A stretch of 64,000 nt of DNA from a bacterium (GTDB lineage Bacteria > Cyanobacteriota > Vampirovibrionia > Obscuribacterales > Obscuribacteraceae). The DNA is taken from assembly GCA_016124935.1 (NCBI GenBank), contig WGMS01000018.1, positions 85,127 to 149,126 on the forward strand, given 5' to 3'. Shown piece after piece: positions 9,595-16,765 of this stretch (positions are counted from its first letter, which is position 1; every line of letters begins with the position of its first letter). The notes beneath the pieces are model-generated. The model saw only the letters and a list, made by a program, of their open reading frames with translations, did no database searches and had not been told where the DNA came from. The translations under genes were made by a program, and so were the position numbers.

Positions 9595-10368
9595 CTATCT
9601 GCGTCCGAATCCGGTCATAAACAAAGCAGTGGTACCAAGACCCATGATCGAGTTGGGTCGGTGTAATCCACCGGTCAACAGTCCCGATCCCAGTGAGAGT
9701 GTCCCGGCGAGGTTGTTTGCAAAACCACGCTTTCTGGTATCACGTCTCACTATGGGATTCCTGGAGCTGGCAGTGAGCGTCTGGGTCGGACCGACATTAC
9801 CGAATGCGCTAACATTGTTTTGCGCCTGGGTGGCGAGCCAATCAGGTTGAGCTAACTGTGGGTTGGCAAATTGACCTTGTTGCATCTGCGGCTGCATTTG
9901 CCCAAAGCCGTTTGCCTGCATCTGACCGTAATTCAGATTGTTGTACTGTGAAGTAAAAGCAGAGTTCGGGTTATTTCCTTGCTGCATGAAAGAATTGAAG
10001 AGAGCCTGGCGGCGTTCCTGGTGGGACATATAGCCGCTATTGGCCGGGTTCAAATTCATGTGACCGGCAGGAGCTGCGCCAGGAGCATAGGCGCTACCGG
10101 TATTGCTCACTTCCAGATCAACTTCCCGGGCGCTGGCAGGAGCTATCTTGCCGTTTGCACCGGGATCAATCGGAACCACTGCCGGAGGCAACAGTTGATC
10201 ATGATCCGGATTGAGCCCATTAGATTGATCCAGAAGACCTGCCTGACCGGCGCTGAGACCTTGAGCATAAGAAGGAAAGGAGATTCCCACTAAACTCACA
10301 GCCAGAAGAGAAGAGACGGTAGCGATGCTGCCTATCTTTCTTTTGATTGTGGTCTTATTATCGATCAT
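9595..10368 (-). CDS. Secreted Gln/Asn/Gly-rich protein of the T4SS-like locus
   Basis: The 257-aa hypothetical protein has a signal peptide ending near SYAQ (about residue 36). A Pro/Gly-rich segment follows, then a Met/Gln/Asn-rich central region (NYGQMQANGFGQMQPQM...). The C terminus has two short hydrophobic Gly-rich stretches (LSLGSGLLTGGL and MGLGTTALFMTGF) that could insert in a membrane. It is the first gene of the run 10368 to 8399, and the 425-bp gap upstream carries palindrome C. No family is recognised. Confidence 0.55.
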   Translation of the reverse strand: MIDNKTTIKRKIGSIATVSSLLAVSLVGISFPSYAQGLSAGQAGLLDQSNGLNPDHDQLLPPAVVPIDPGANGKIAPASAREVDLEVSNTGSAYAPGAAPAGHMNLNPANSGYMSHQERRQALFNSFMQQGNNPNSAFTSQYNNLNYGQMQANGFGQMQPQMQQGQFANPQLAQPDWLATQAQNNVSAFGNVGPTQTLTASSRNPIVRRDTRKRGFANNLAGTLSLGSGLLTGGLHRPNSIMGLGTTALFMTGFGRR

Positions 10369-10453
10369 TGGATTTTCCAGTTATCTTGCGGCTCGGAGTC
10401 GAACCTTGCGATTACTGTCCCAATATACGAAAGAGACCCCCTACTTGGATATC

Positions 10454-10488
10454 GGGGAATTCCCCCCCACTATGGGAGAATCCCCACT
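10454..10488. promoter_or_regulatory. Operator-like palindrome C and partner site
   Basis: GGGGAATTCCCC (10454-10465) is a perfect 12-bp palindrome sharing the GGAATTCC core of sites A and B, 86 bp upstream of the 257-aa gene. Directly beside it GGGAGAATCCCC forms an imperfect second copy, followed by CCCACT. The same CCCACT tail flanks site A (1258-1263) and the G/C-run element at 14044-14049. Confidence 0.4.
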
Positions 10489-10649
10489 AAAACCTAGACC
10501 GATTTCAAATTAGTAATGGCAAAACCCCAAATTTCGAGGATTCTGCAGATATTTTCTTTTATCAAATAGCTTTTTAGTGTATCGATTGAAAAATCGAATT
10601 AAATAATGCCAGCCGTAGAACTTGAATTGACCGAAGCTTAAAGAGTCTA

Positions 10650-10693
10650 GACGCCCCTGTCCGTTTTTAATGACTGATTCCGGAAGGGGCGTC
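10650..10693. terminator. Long hairpin in the 10.4-10.8 kb gap
   Basis: A perfect 9-bp stem (GACGCCCCT with AGGGGCGTC) extends inward through TCCG/CGGA. It lies in the 425-bp gene-free stretch between pilin copy B and the 257-aa gene. There is no clean T-run on either side, so it may be an RNA hairpin or a factor-dependent terminator. Apart from it, site C and the hairpin at 10734-10749, nothing coding is seen in 10369-10794. Confidence 0.35.
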
Positions 10694-10733
10694 GACAATA
10701 CTCCTGTGTATTTCTTGGGTTTTGATATGGCAG

Positions 10734-10749
10734 AGCCGGTTGCCCGGCT
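10734..10749 (-). terminator. Short hairpin downstream of pilin copy B
   Basis: AGCCGG-TTGC-CCGGCT forms a compact GC-rich stem-loop about 45 nt past the stop of pilin copy B on the minus strand. No strong T-run follows, so termination here is tentative. Confidence 0.3.
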
Positions 10750-10794
10750 GCTGCCTTTTGCTTATCTAGTTTCCAGTCCGGTTGAACGTTCTTC

Positions 10795-11229
10795 TTAGAG
10801 ACCGCCACCGAGACCGCCGTAGTTGTTGATGGCGAAGGTACCGATCAGGTGAACCGCGGTCGGTCCGCCGAATCCTACACCCAGACCTTTGGCTACGTTC
10901 ATGGCAGCTTCGCCGCCATCTCTTTGACCGAAGGCGATCTTCATACCGGCAAGGGATGAAGGCACTGTGGAAAGAGCGGTTACGACCCGGGATACGTCAC
11001 GGGCGGTGTCATAGCCGAAGTCTGCCAACTGACCGACTTCATTGGACTGACCGTAACGGGGATCTACCGGAGCACCGACCAAGCCCTGGGCCTGGGCGGC
11101 CTGGTCGTAGATACCGAAAGCCATCAGGAGAAGCTGGGGAGCCAGGAGGATACCCACGCGGGTTGCAACCTTGAACGAGTGGGAAGATGTGATCTTCTTC
11201 GCTAGTTTGCTGATTTTCTTGGTAGCCAT
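10795..11229 (-). CDS. Pilin-like exported protein, copy B
   Basis: The 144-aa product is identical to copy A (8399-8833) from the predicted cleavage site (AQAQ) to the C terminus. The four differences (residues 6, 14, 23 and 46) all lie in the signal region. The two DNA copies differ at many third positions, so the protein identity reflects selection and not a recent copy event. The ribosome binding site and the first bases upstream are also conserved (AACCTCCTATT on the plus strand). The same VirB2/TrbC-like interpretation and caveat apply. It follows GARF copy B by 58 bp. Confidence 0.55.
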   Translation of the reverse strand: MATKKISKLAKKITSSHSFKVATRVGILLAPQLLLMAFGIYDQAAQAQGLVGAPVDPRYGQSNEVGQLADFGYDTARDVSRVVTALSTVPSSLAGMKIAFGQRDGGEAAMNVAKGLGVGFGGPTAVHLIGTFAINNYGGLGGGL

Positions 11230-11287
11230 TTTGAACCTCCTATTAATGATTCAAATGAAAGTTATTAAGTGAGTTTTACTGAGCCTC

Positions 11288-12013
11288 TTACTTGAAGCTA
11301 TTGATGATTTTTCCGTAGACATCAGCTTTGGTGCTGTGGCCGGATTTAGCAGAAACCTGGGAACCGCCGTGTTCGAACATGCCGTTGTTGTACATCTTCG
11401 GTGTGGCTACCCGAGCAACTGGTGTCGGTTTGCTAAAGAGATTGCCTGCCACCTTCTGACTCGAGTGCAGTCTTCCGGCAGGGCGGGCGGAGTGAGCAAC
11501 CGGCTGTCTTGCCCGAACGGGTTTCGACAATTGCGCAGCCACCTTCTCTTCGGCTTGCACGGCCGGCTGTTGTGGCGTTGCGTTGAGAGCTCTCGGGGAG
11601 CCGAAGTCAGGTAATTGTTTTGGCTGACTGGCCACCAGGGGAGCAGGCTGATTCGGATGACCGAATTTGGAATTGAATTGACCTTTGACCTCCTGGCGGG
11701 GCATTGGTCGTGCCGCCACACTGGTGGTGGGTAGGATCATCGGATGAGACGCCGGAACCATTTGAGGCGATTTCGGTTTCTCTAAAAAGCTTGGATTGAG
11801 TCCAAGTACGCTCTTGGAGACAGTGCCGGCGGCAGGACCGGAGTTAGGATGCTGCATATAGCGATGCTTGGGACCGGTTGGCTTGTCTTTCGCCCATTGG
11901 TTGGGTTCGTAGTCGAATCTAGCCCCCTCAGCCATGGCGGCATTTGTGCCGAACAAAGCAAGTACACCCGCAAGGGTCAGGGTCGATAGAGCTAGAGAAA
12001 GTACCTTTTTCAT
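11288..12013 (-). CDS. Secreted 'GARF' family protein, copy B
   Basis: This is a hypothetical exported protein of 241 aa. The ATG at 12011-12013 (MKKVLSLAL) has AAAGG 9 nt upstream and opens a normal signal peptide ending at AMAE; an in-frame extension upstream has no such support. It shares with copy A (8943-9569) the ordered blocks GARF-x-[FY]-x-PN, LG[LV][NS]PS[FM]L and FG-x-P-x(3)-L, plus a C-terminal GG...V-G-x-[IV]-[IL]-N pattern. It precedes pilin copy B just as copy A precedes pilin copy A. Function unknown; a periplasmic or surface partner of the pilin is a guess from gene order. Confidence 0.6.
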   Translation of the reverse strand: MKKVLSLALSTLTLAGVLALFGTNAAMAEGARFDYEPNQWAKDKPTGPKHRYMQHPNSGPAAGTVSKSVLGLNPSFLEKPKSPQMVPASHPMILPTTSVAARPMPRQEVKGQFNSKFGHPNQPAPLVASQPKQLPDFGSPRALNATPQQPAVQAEEKVAAQLSKPVRARQPVAHSARPAGRLHSSQKVAGNLFSKPTPVARVATPKMYNNGMFEHGGSQVSAKSGHSTKADVYGKIINSFK

Positions 12014-12111
12014 TTTTCTGCCTTTTAGATTGAGAGGGTCTGGATTTTGGAAAGACGGGGCTGGGCAGTCCAGAGGCACCAGCCCCGTCCGATACGGTTC
12101 TTCTAACTGAC

Positions 12112-13107
12112 TTAGAAGTTGGTTATCACCGCGGTCGGATTGAGCAGATGATCTTGTTTCTGCACATTCACGTTAGCCGGGTTGAACTGGGTGTAAGGGA
12201 AGCCGAAATCAGTAGTCTTGCTGCTGTAGATCGGAAGTCTTCTCATCCCCTGACCGAACTCTGTCGATTGCTGAGCGTTAAGCGCACCTATGCCGTTATC
12301 TCTGGTGGAACTCAGACCATAGTCTTGAACGGTGGATCCGGTCGGGATTACACTGCCGCCGGCTTTGAATCGCTGACCGCCGCCGAGATCGATGGCGCTG
12401 TTTCTCCATCCATTACCGGTGGGTACACCGGTGACCGTGCCGAAGCCCGCCCAGGGACCCAATCTTTCGATGTTGTCCTGGCTTCCGTCAGAGGCTCCGC
12501 CACCGAGAATACTGTTCATGCCGCGGTAGCCGTACTGATGTGTCTCTTGTCCGCCACGACGAACCGTGGGAATCGAGGTGTAATAGCCGCCGGTTCCGGG
12601 AATACCACCCGAAGGAATTATATTCAACTCCTGGGCGGGATTGAAGCTGCCTATCGGGGCGGTTAGAGAACCAGGGTCAGCACCCGGAGTGGAAGGCGGT
12701 GCAGGCACTATGCCGGTAAGAGCCGGTCCCAGCACCCCTGGAGGAGAAGTGACGGCGGGGTCCACAGGCAAAGGGATGCCGGATGAACCCTGGTCAATCT
12801 GGTTCGAGGGAATTACCGGAACCCAGGGAAGCAAAGTGACTGGCAGATTCGAATGACCGCCGGTGACAGGCGCGGGGGTGGCACCATCGCCGATGGCGGG
12901 CGGTGCTCCTTCTGCCGGAGGAATGAAGGCAGGCGCGCTGGGATGTCCCTGAATAAGGGGCGTTCTCAACGTCTCTACCGGAGCTCCCGGAGCGGGTCCG
13001 GGTTGAACCGGATCTCCAGGGAATGGCTGGGCTTCAGCCCGGGGCATTGCTAATGCGCCGAGGGCAAAAGCTGCACATATGGTTGTTAGGATTCTGGACT
13101 TTATCAT
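12112..13107 (-). CDS. Secreted Pro/Gly-rich protein (LRTPLI family), larger copy
   Basis: The 331-aa product has a signal peptide ending at AEAQ and an excellent AGGAGG ribosome binding site. The mature N terminus carries ETLRTPLIQG, PAIGDG and a VTGGH block, followed by a long Pro/Gly-rich region and a C-terminal part rich in Gly, Asn and Ser. Its first about 90 residues align with those of the neighbour at 13143-13898 (DTLRTPLIYG, PPIGDG, VTPGH), so the two are paralogues. Low complexity and export suggest a surface or envelope component. No known domain is seen. Confidence 0.55.
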   Translation of the reverse strand: MIKSRILTTICAAFALGALAMPRAEAQPFPGDPVQPGPAPGAPVETLRTPLIQGHPSAPAFIPPAEGAPPAIGDGATPAPVTGGHSNLPVTLLPWVPVIPSNQIDQGSSGIPLPVDPAVTSPPGVLGPALTGIVPAPPSTPGADPGSLTAPIGSFNPAQELNIIPSGGIPGTGGYYTSIPTVRRGGQETHQYGYRGMNSILGGGASDGSQDNIERLGPWAGFGTVTGVPTGNGWRNSAIDLGGGQRFKAGGSVIPTGSTVQDYGLSSTRDNGIGALNAQQSTEFGQGMRRLPIYSSKTTDFGFPYTQFNPANVNVQKQDHLLNPTAVITNF

Positions 13108-13142
13108 GACTGGCCTCCTGAAGCCGGTTGATTACTAAGGAA

Positions 13143-13898
13143 TCAGTAGTTTGCTATGGTGAGTCGAGCTCTCTGGTTTGGTCCCTTGAACAGCGTTCTG
13201 TTTCCATTCAAGTCTTGAGTGGTCTGAGCGCCAGGTAGACTGGATGCTCTGTTGGTCGATGAACCGCCGCGGCCTGAAGTAGACTGCCTGGGTCCATCCT
13301 GGGAGGTCTGGGGAGTTCTATAAAGATCGGGTTTTTCGCTCAGCTTCTGACCGAAGTCGACCGTTGAAGAACATCCGCTAGCGCCTCTTCCGAAGTCCTG
13401 GGTGCACTGTCCGCCCCATCTGGTGATAGGAGCACTACCGGAGATGCCGCCACCGGGATTGATATTGGTCTGGTTGACCGGAGGCTGGTAGAAATTGGGC
13501 GGGTTGTCTATGGAGCCGGGGTCGGCAGGGTCATAATTGGTGGGTGGGCTGAGGTAGGGAGCTACATAACCGTTCACCATGGCTTTGCCCGCTTCACCGG
13601 CAGGAACCGTAGGAATACCGGGGACGTGGCTTGCCGGTAACTCGGGAGAATAGCCGAGATGACCCGGTGTAACCCGGGGAGGCGCATAGCCGTCACCTAT
13701 GGGCGGAGCCTGACCCTCGTAGGGTGTCGAATAAGCCGGTGCAGAAGATGCGCCATAGATCAAAGGAGTTCTCAATGTATCCGTTTGATACTGAGCGCTG
13801 GCTGCCTGGGCAGAGACCACTAGCAATACGAAGAGGAAAGAAAGAGCTTGTACTGTGACAAGACCCTGCTTTTCTATCGATTTGCCTTTAGTACCCAC
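13143..13898 (-). CDS. Secreted Pro/Gly-rich protein (LRTPLI family), smaller copy
   Basis: The 251-aa product is read from a GTG codon with GGGAGG upstream. It has a hydrophobic signal segment ending near ASAQ. The mature protein starts with TDTLRTPLIYG, then a Pro/Gly/Tyr-rich region and a Gly/Ser-rich tail. It is a paralogue of the product of 12112-13107, 35 bp downstream. It is the first minus-strand gene of the locus and is preceded by the long regulatory gap 13899-14507. Function unknown. Confidence 0.55.
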   Translation of the reverse strand: MGTKGKSIEKQGLVTVQALSFLFVLLVVSAQAASAQYQTDTLRTPLIYGASSAPAYSTPYEGQAPPIGDGYAPPRVTPGHLGYSPELPASHVPGIPTVPAGEAGKAMVNGYVAPYLSPPTNYDPADPGSIDNPPNFYQPPVNQTNINPGGGISGSAPITRWGGQCTQDFGRGASGCSSTVDFGQKLSEKPDLYRTPQTSQDGPRQSTSGRGGSSTNRASSLPGAQTTQDLNGNRTLFKGPNQRARLTIANY

Positions 13899-14021
13899 TT
13901 GATTCAGCCTCCCGGCTATTAATTCGATGTATCTGGCCCCGAATTCGACTCGGCATGGGAGCCGACAATCCTAGGTTGATATCAAGGTAACGAATTACAG
14001 GGGCAGTGTCTAAGGGGGATT

Positions 14022-14049
14022 TACGCTATGCCCCCCGGTTTTTCCCACT
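14022..14049. promoter_or_regulatory. G/C-run element upstream of the 13.9-kb gene
   Basis: GGGGGAT ... GCCCCCC ... CCCACT resembles the flanks of sites A and C (G-run, A/T core, C-run, CCCACT). It lies about 125-150 bp upstream of the first gene of the secretion-like locus. The match is partial, and this copy lacks the GGAATTCC core. Confidence 0.25.
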
Positions 14050-14347
14050 AAAGGCAGAGGATTTTGGACAGATTTCCGAATATCGGGGTAAATCTCTTCA
14101 GATCAGATTGGCGTCGAATCGAAAATCGAATCGAAATCGAGCTCTGGCAATCGCCTATATATAGATAGAGATCTAGATTGAGGCCTCTATCCTTTTAAAT
14201 TGGTGCTCGAATTTGCCATCCTTGCTTTTAGATAGCGCCCGATAAATATCCTTGCCTGATAAAGCGAATAGAGATATCTATCAAAAAGGCAGCATATAGA
14301 TCGATTAGCTATTTTCGGATCTCCGAACCGCATAAACCGGCTCTCTC

Positions 14348-14487
14348 ACCAATATTGGTGCCAAAGAAAGCGCGCACCTCTTTTGACACCAGAGCCGATC
14401 GCACCACCAAAGGTGTCAAATTGTTAATCTTCGGCGCTATCCCTGATCAGATCAAGAAAGCGGGATAAAAATGGTGCCTTTGGCACC
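14348..14487. promoter_or_regulatory. Cluster of GGTG-type palindromes upstream of the coiled-coil gene
   Basis: Three short inverted repeats stand within 140 bp: ACCAATATTGGT (14348-14359), CACCAAAGGTG (14405-14415) and GGTGCCTTTGGCACC (14473-14487). The last ends 20 bp before the -35 box of the promoter at 14508-14536. They share the half-site GGTG/CACC and look like operator sites for one dimeric regulator. The rest of the gap 13899-14507 shows no coding sequence. Confidence 0.4.
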
Positions 14488-14507
14488 CCGGACGGTGGCG
14501 AATTGTT

Positions 14508-14536
14508 TTTACAAAATAAATTTTTGTGGTTATGAT
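14508..14536 (+). promoter_or_regulatory. Strong sigma70-type promoter
   Basis: TTTACA (14508-14513), a 17-nt spacer and TATGAT (14531-14536) predict transcription from about 14543, 16 nt before the chosen GTG start. This placement argues against starts at 14526 or 14532, which would lie inside the promoter. Confidence 0.6.
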
Positions 14537-14558
14537 ATGGTCCAGAAAGGGGAATTCA

Positions 14559-15197
14559 GTGAGCACGCAAACAGTTACTAATCAAGACGACGGCCACTTC
14601 TTTACTACGTACACTTCCTCAAGCCACGAAGAAAATCTCTCCCTCGACGGACTAGAGCATATTTTCAGATGGGCTTCCGAGATGGTATCAGATGGTGAAG
14701 ATGCTCGGATCAAACTGGCCAGAGAAAGAAGAGTCAGAAGAGAAGTTCTCGAAGTGGTGCAAAAGTACCAGCAAGAACGTCTAGCTGCCAAGACAAAAGA
14801 CGAAATAGCTTATCTGCAAAGACGCGTAATCGCACTTCTTCAAAAAGTTCAAGAACTGACTGAAGAGAACGCTGCCGTAAAGCAGATCATGGTCAGCCAG
14901 TATTTCGCCCTTCAAAGAATTCCGGAACTGCAAGAGCAGATAAACGAACTAAAAGGGCTCGAGTTCGAGAAAGAAGCGGCTGTTACAGAACGCCGTTATC
15001 TGATGGATGCCCTGGCTAAACTCAAGGTAGAAAGAGACTTTCTCGAAGACACTTTGACTGCAGCAGAGATAGAAAACGATCGATTAGTAGATATCCTCGA
15101 TGATACCAAATCGAATCTGATCAAATTGCAAAACAGAAGATGGTGGCACGGACCGGTGAACTGGTTCAAAGGAATCTGCCGCAGCAACCCCTACTAA
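14559..15197 (+). CDS. Coiled-coil protein, function unknown
   Basis: The 212-aa product starts at GTG 14559, which has AAGGGG six nt upstream and lies just past the predicted promoter. Residues about 45-185 are almost all helical with heptad-like spacing (long runs of E, L, K, R and Q; e.g. LQRRVIALLQKVQELTEE and LVDILDDTKSNLIKLQ), predicting a long coiled coil. The C-terminal about 15 residues are aromatic and basic (WWHGPVNWFKGICR), possibly a membrane- or partner-binding tip. No signal peptide or TM helix is seen. It is a single-gene unit behind a palindrome-rich control region. No family is recognised. Confidence 0.6.
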   Translation: MSTQTVTNQDDGHFFTTYTSSSHEENLSLDGLEHIFRWASEMVSDGEDARIKLARERRVRREVLEVVQKYQQERLAAKTKDEIAYLQRRVIALLQKVQELTEENAAVKQIMVSQYFALQRIPELQEQINELKGLEFEKEAAVTERRYLMDALAKLKVERDFLEDTLTAAEIENDRLVDILDDTKSNLIKLQNRRWWHGPVNWFKGICRSNPY

Positions 15198-15230
15198 AAA
15201 CAGCTTTACTCCAGCAGCACAGGCGGTCGG

Positions 15231-15267
15231 AACAACTGACTCAAGGTTAATCCCTGAGTCAGTTGTT
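15231..15267. terminator. 13-bp perfect hairpin between convergent genes
   Basis: AACAACTGACTCA (15231-15243) pairs perfectly with TGAGTCAGTTGTT (15255-15267). It sits between the stop of the coiled-coil gene and the stop of rarA, so it could serve both. No clear T-run follows on either strand, so efficiency is uncertain. Confidence 0.5.
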
Positions 15268-15297
15268 ATCTTAAGGGGTAGTTTTTGATTCAAGCAT

Positions 15298-16569
15298 CTA
15301 ACCGGACGGCAACTTGCCTTCAAAGCCTCTAGCACCCGGGCGAAAGTACTTCTTGCCCGCCAGCTTCTCTGGCAGGCACTGCATATCGGCTATACCCTCT
15401 TCATAATCATGGGCATATTTATAGCCTTTTGAATAACCTAGATCTTTCATCAATCTTGTAGGCGCGTTGCGGAGATGCATAGGGACAGGGTGCTGCATCA
15501 TATTGATGGCGTCGGAGGCGGCCTTTTGATAAGCGACATATATTGAATTAGATTTGGGGGCCAGGGCCATATAGACCACAGCCTGGGCCAGGGCGAGCTT
15601 ACCTTCGGGCATGCCGATGAATTCCACCGCTTGCATGGCCGCTACCGCCTGGGGCAAACAGGACGGAGACGCAAGACCAATGTCTTCAGAGGCGAAACGC
15701 ACCAGACGTCTTGCTATATAGCGAGGCTCCTCTCCGGCTTCCAGCATGCGGGCAAGCCAGTAGAGAGAAGCATCAGGGTCGGAATTGCGGATAGATTTAT
15801 GCAGAGCCGAAATCAGGTTATAGTGCTGTTCTCCACCTTTGTCATACTTGAGTACCGCCTGTTGAACAGCCTGTTTCACATCCTTTTCGTTGATGGTGCC
15901 GGCTCCACGCTTGCCGGCAAGGAGACAGGCAAGCTCCAGACTGTTGAGCGCCGTGCGCGCGTCCCCGCTCGAATAGACGGCAAGGCTCTCTAGAAGCGCA
16001 TCTTCGGCATCGATACCGCTTTCACCAAGACCTCTTTCTTTATCGGTGAGAGCGCGACGAAGCAGCTCTTTCAACTCATCCAGACTTAGTTCAGTCAGAA
16101 CAAATACCTTGAGCCGAGAAAGAAGGGCCGAGTTTATTTCGAAACTGGGATTTTCGGTGGTGGCACCGACAAGTATGATCGTGCCAGCCTCGACATAAGG
16201 AAGAAAAGCATCTTGCTGAGCTTTATTAAAACGATGAATCTCATCGACGAAAAGAACAGTCTGGCGCTTCTCAATCTTCATGAAGGCATCGGCTTCAGCC
16301 ATTACGTTCTTGATCTCTTTTATGCCGGAGACCACCGCCGAAAAGGAGATCCACTTACTGTTGGTCGAACTCGCCACCGTGCGAGCTATGGTGGTCTTAC
16401 CCACCCCGGGCGGTCCCCAGAGCACAAAAGAGGACAACTGACCGGAGCGGAGCATCTCTTTGAGGATGCCTCCTTCTTCGAGAAGCTCGCTCTGACCGAC
16501 TATTTCATCCAGGGACCGTGGCCGCATGCGCTCAGCCAGGGGTATGCGACGCCCTTCTTCCATCGACAT
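15298..16569 (-). CDS. rarA: Replication-associated recombination protein RarA (MgsA)
   Basis: The 423-aa AAA+ ATPase has Walker [10 protein letters not shown] (residues 52-60) and Walker B/sensor [14 protein letters not shown] (about residue 110). The ATTENPSFE and ALLSRLKVF stretches are typical of RarA/MgsA/WRNIP1. The C-terminal tetramerisation part includes MHLRNAP and [13 protein letters not shown]. RarA acts at stalled replication forks with SSB and RecA. Length and domains are complete. It follows a 32-aa membrane microprotein by 11 nt on the same strand and lies close to uvrC and radA, a cluster of DNA-repair genes. Confidence 0.95.
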   Translation of the reverse strand: MSMEEGRRIPLAERMRPRSLDEIVGQSELLEEGGILKEMLRSGQLSSFVLWGPPGVGKTTIARTVASSTNSKWISFSAVVSGIKEIKNVMAEADAFMKIEKRQTVLFVDEIHRFNKAQQDAFLPYVEAGTIILVGATTENPSFEINSALLSRLKVFVLTELSLDELKELLRRALTDKERGLGESGIDAEDALLESLAVYSSGDARTALNSLELACLLAGKRGAGTINEKDVKQAVQQAVLKYDKGGEQHYNLISALHKSIRNSDPDASLYWLARMLEAGEEPRYIARRLVRFASEDIGLASPSCLPQAVAAMQAVEFIGMPEGKLALAQAVVYMALAPKSNSIYVAYQKAASDAINMMQHPVPMHLRNAPTRLMKDLGYSKGYKYAHDYEEGIADMQCLPEKLAGKKYFRPGARGFEGKLPSG

Positions 16570-16580
16570 ATGAATTCAGA

Positions 16581-16679
16581 TTAGAAGAACATGAAAGCGC
16601 TGGGGATCAGGGTAAGAATAAAAGCCAGGACCATGAGCACGATCATCCACTTCTGGTGTTTTCTAAAGAAGTCAAGCAT
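16581..16679 (-). CDS. 32-aa single-span membrane microprotein
   Basis: The ATG at 16677-16679 with AAAGG a few bases upstream opens a 32-codon frame ending TAA at 16581-16583. The product begins MLDFFRKHQKWMIVLMV and is a basic amphipathic start followed by one hydrophobic helix ending FMFF. The stop is 11 nt before the rarA start codon, so the two are probably co-transcribed. The sequence resembles the N-terminal membrane anchor of SurA/PpiD-like proteins (MxDxxRKHxKW), but nothing follows the anchor. It could be a leader peptide or a small membrane regulator; function unknown. Confidence 0.55.
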   Translation of the reverse strand: MLDFFRKHQKWMIVLMVLAFILTLIPSAFMFF

Positions 16680-16765
16680 AGGACCTTTCTCAAACTTTCA
16701 AAAGGAGAAAACAATCAATATATATGTATGATGGCAGAGATCCGGCGAATCTTCAATAAAAAGCC

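Noticed and set aside
10380..10425. tRNA-like string (GGTTCGACTCC on the minus strand) with flanking sequence
   Set aside because: The bases around it do not form a T-arm stem, acceptor stem or anticodon arm; it is a chance match in a promoter region.
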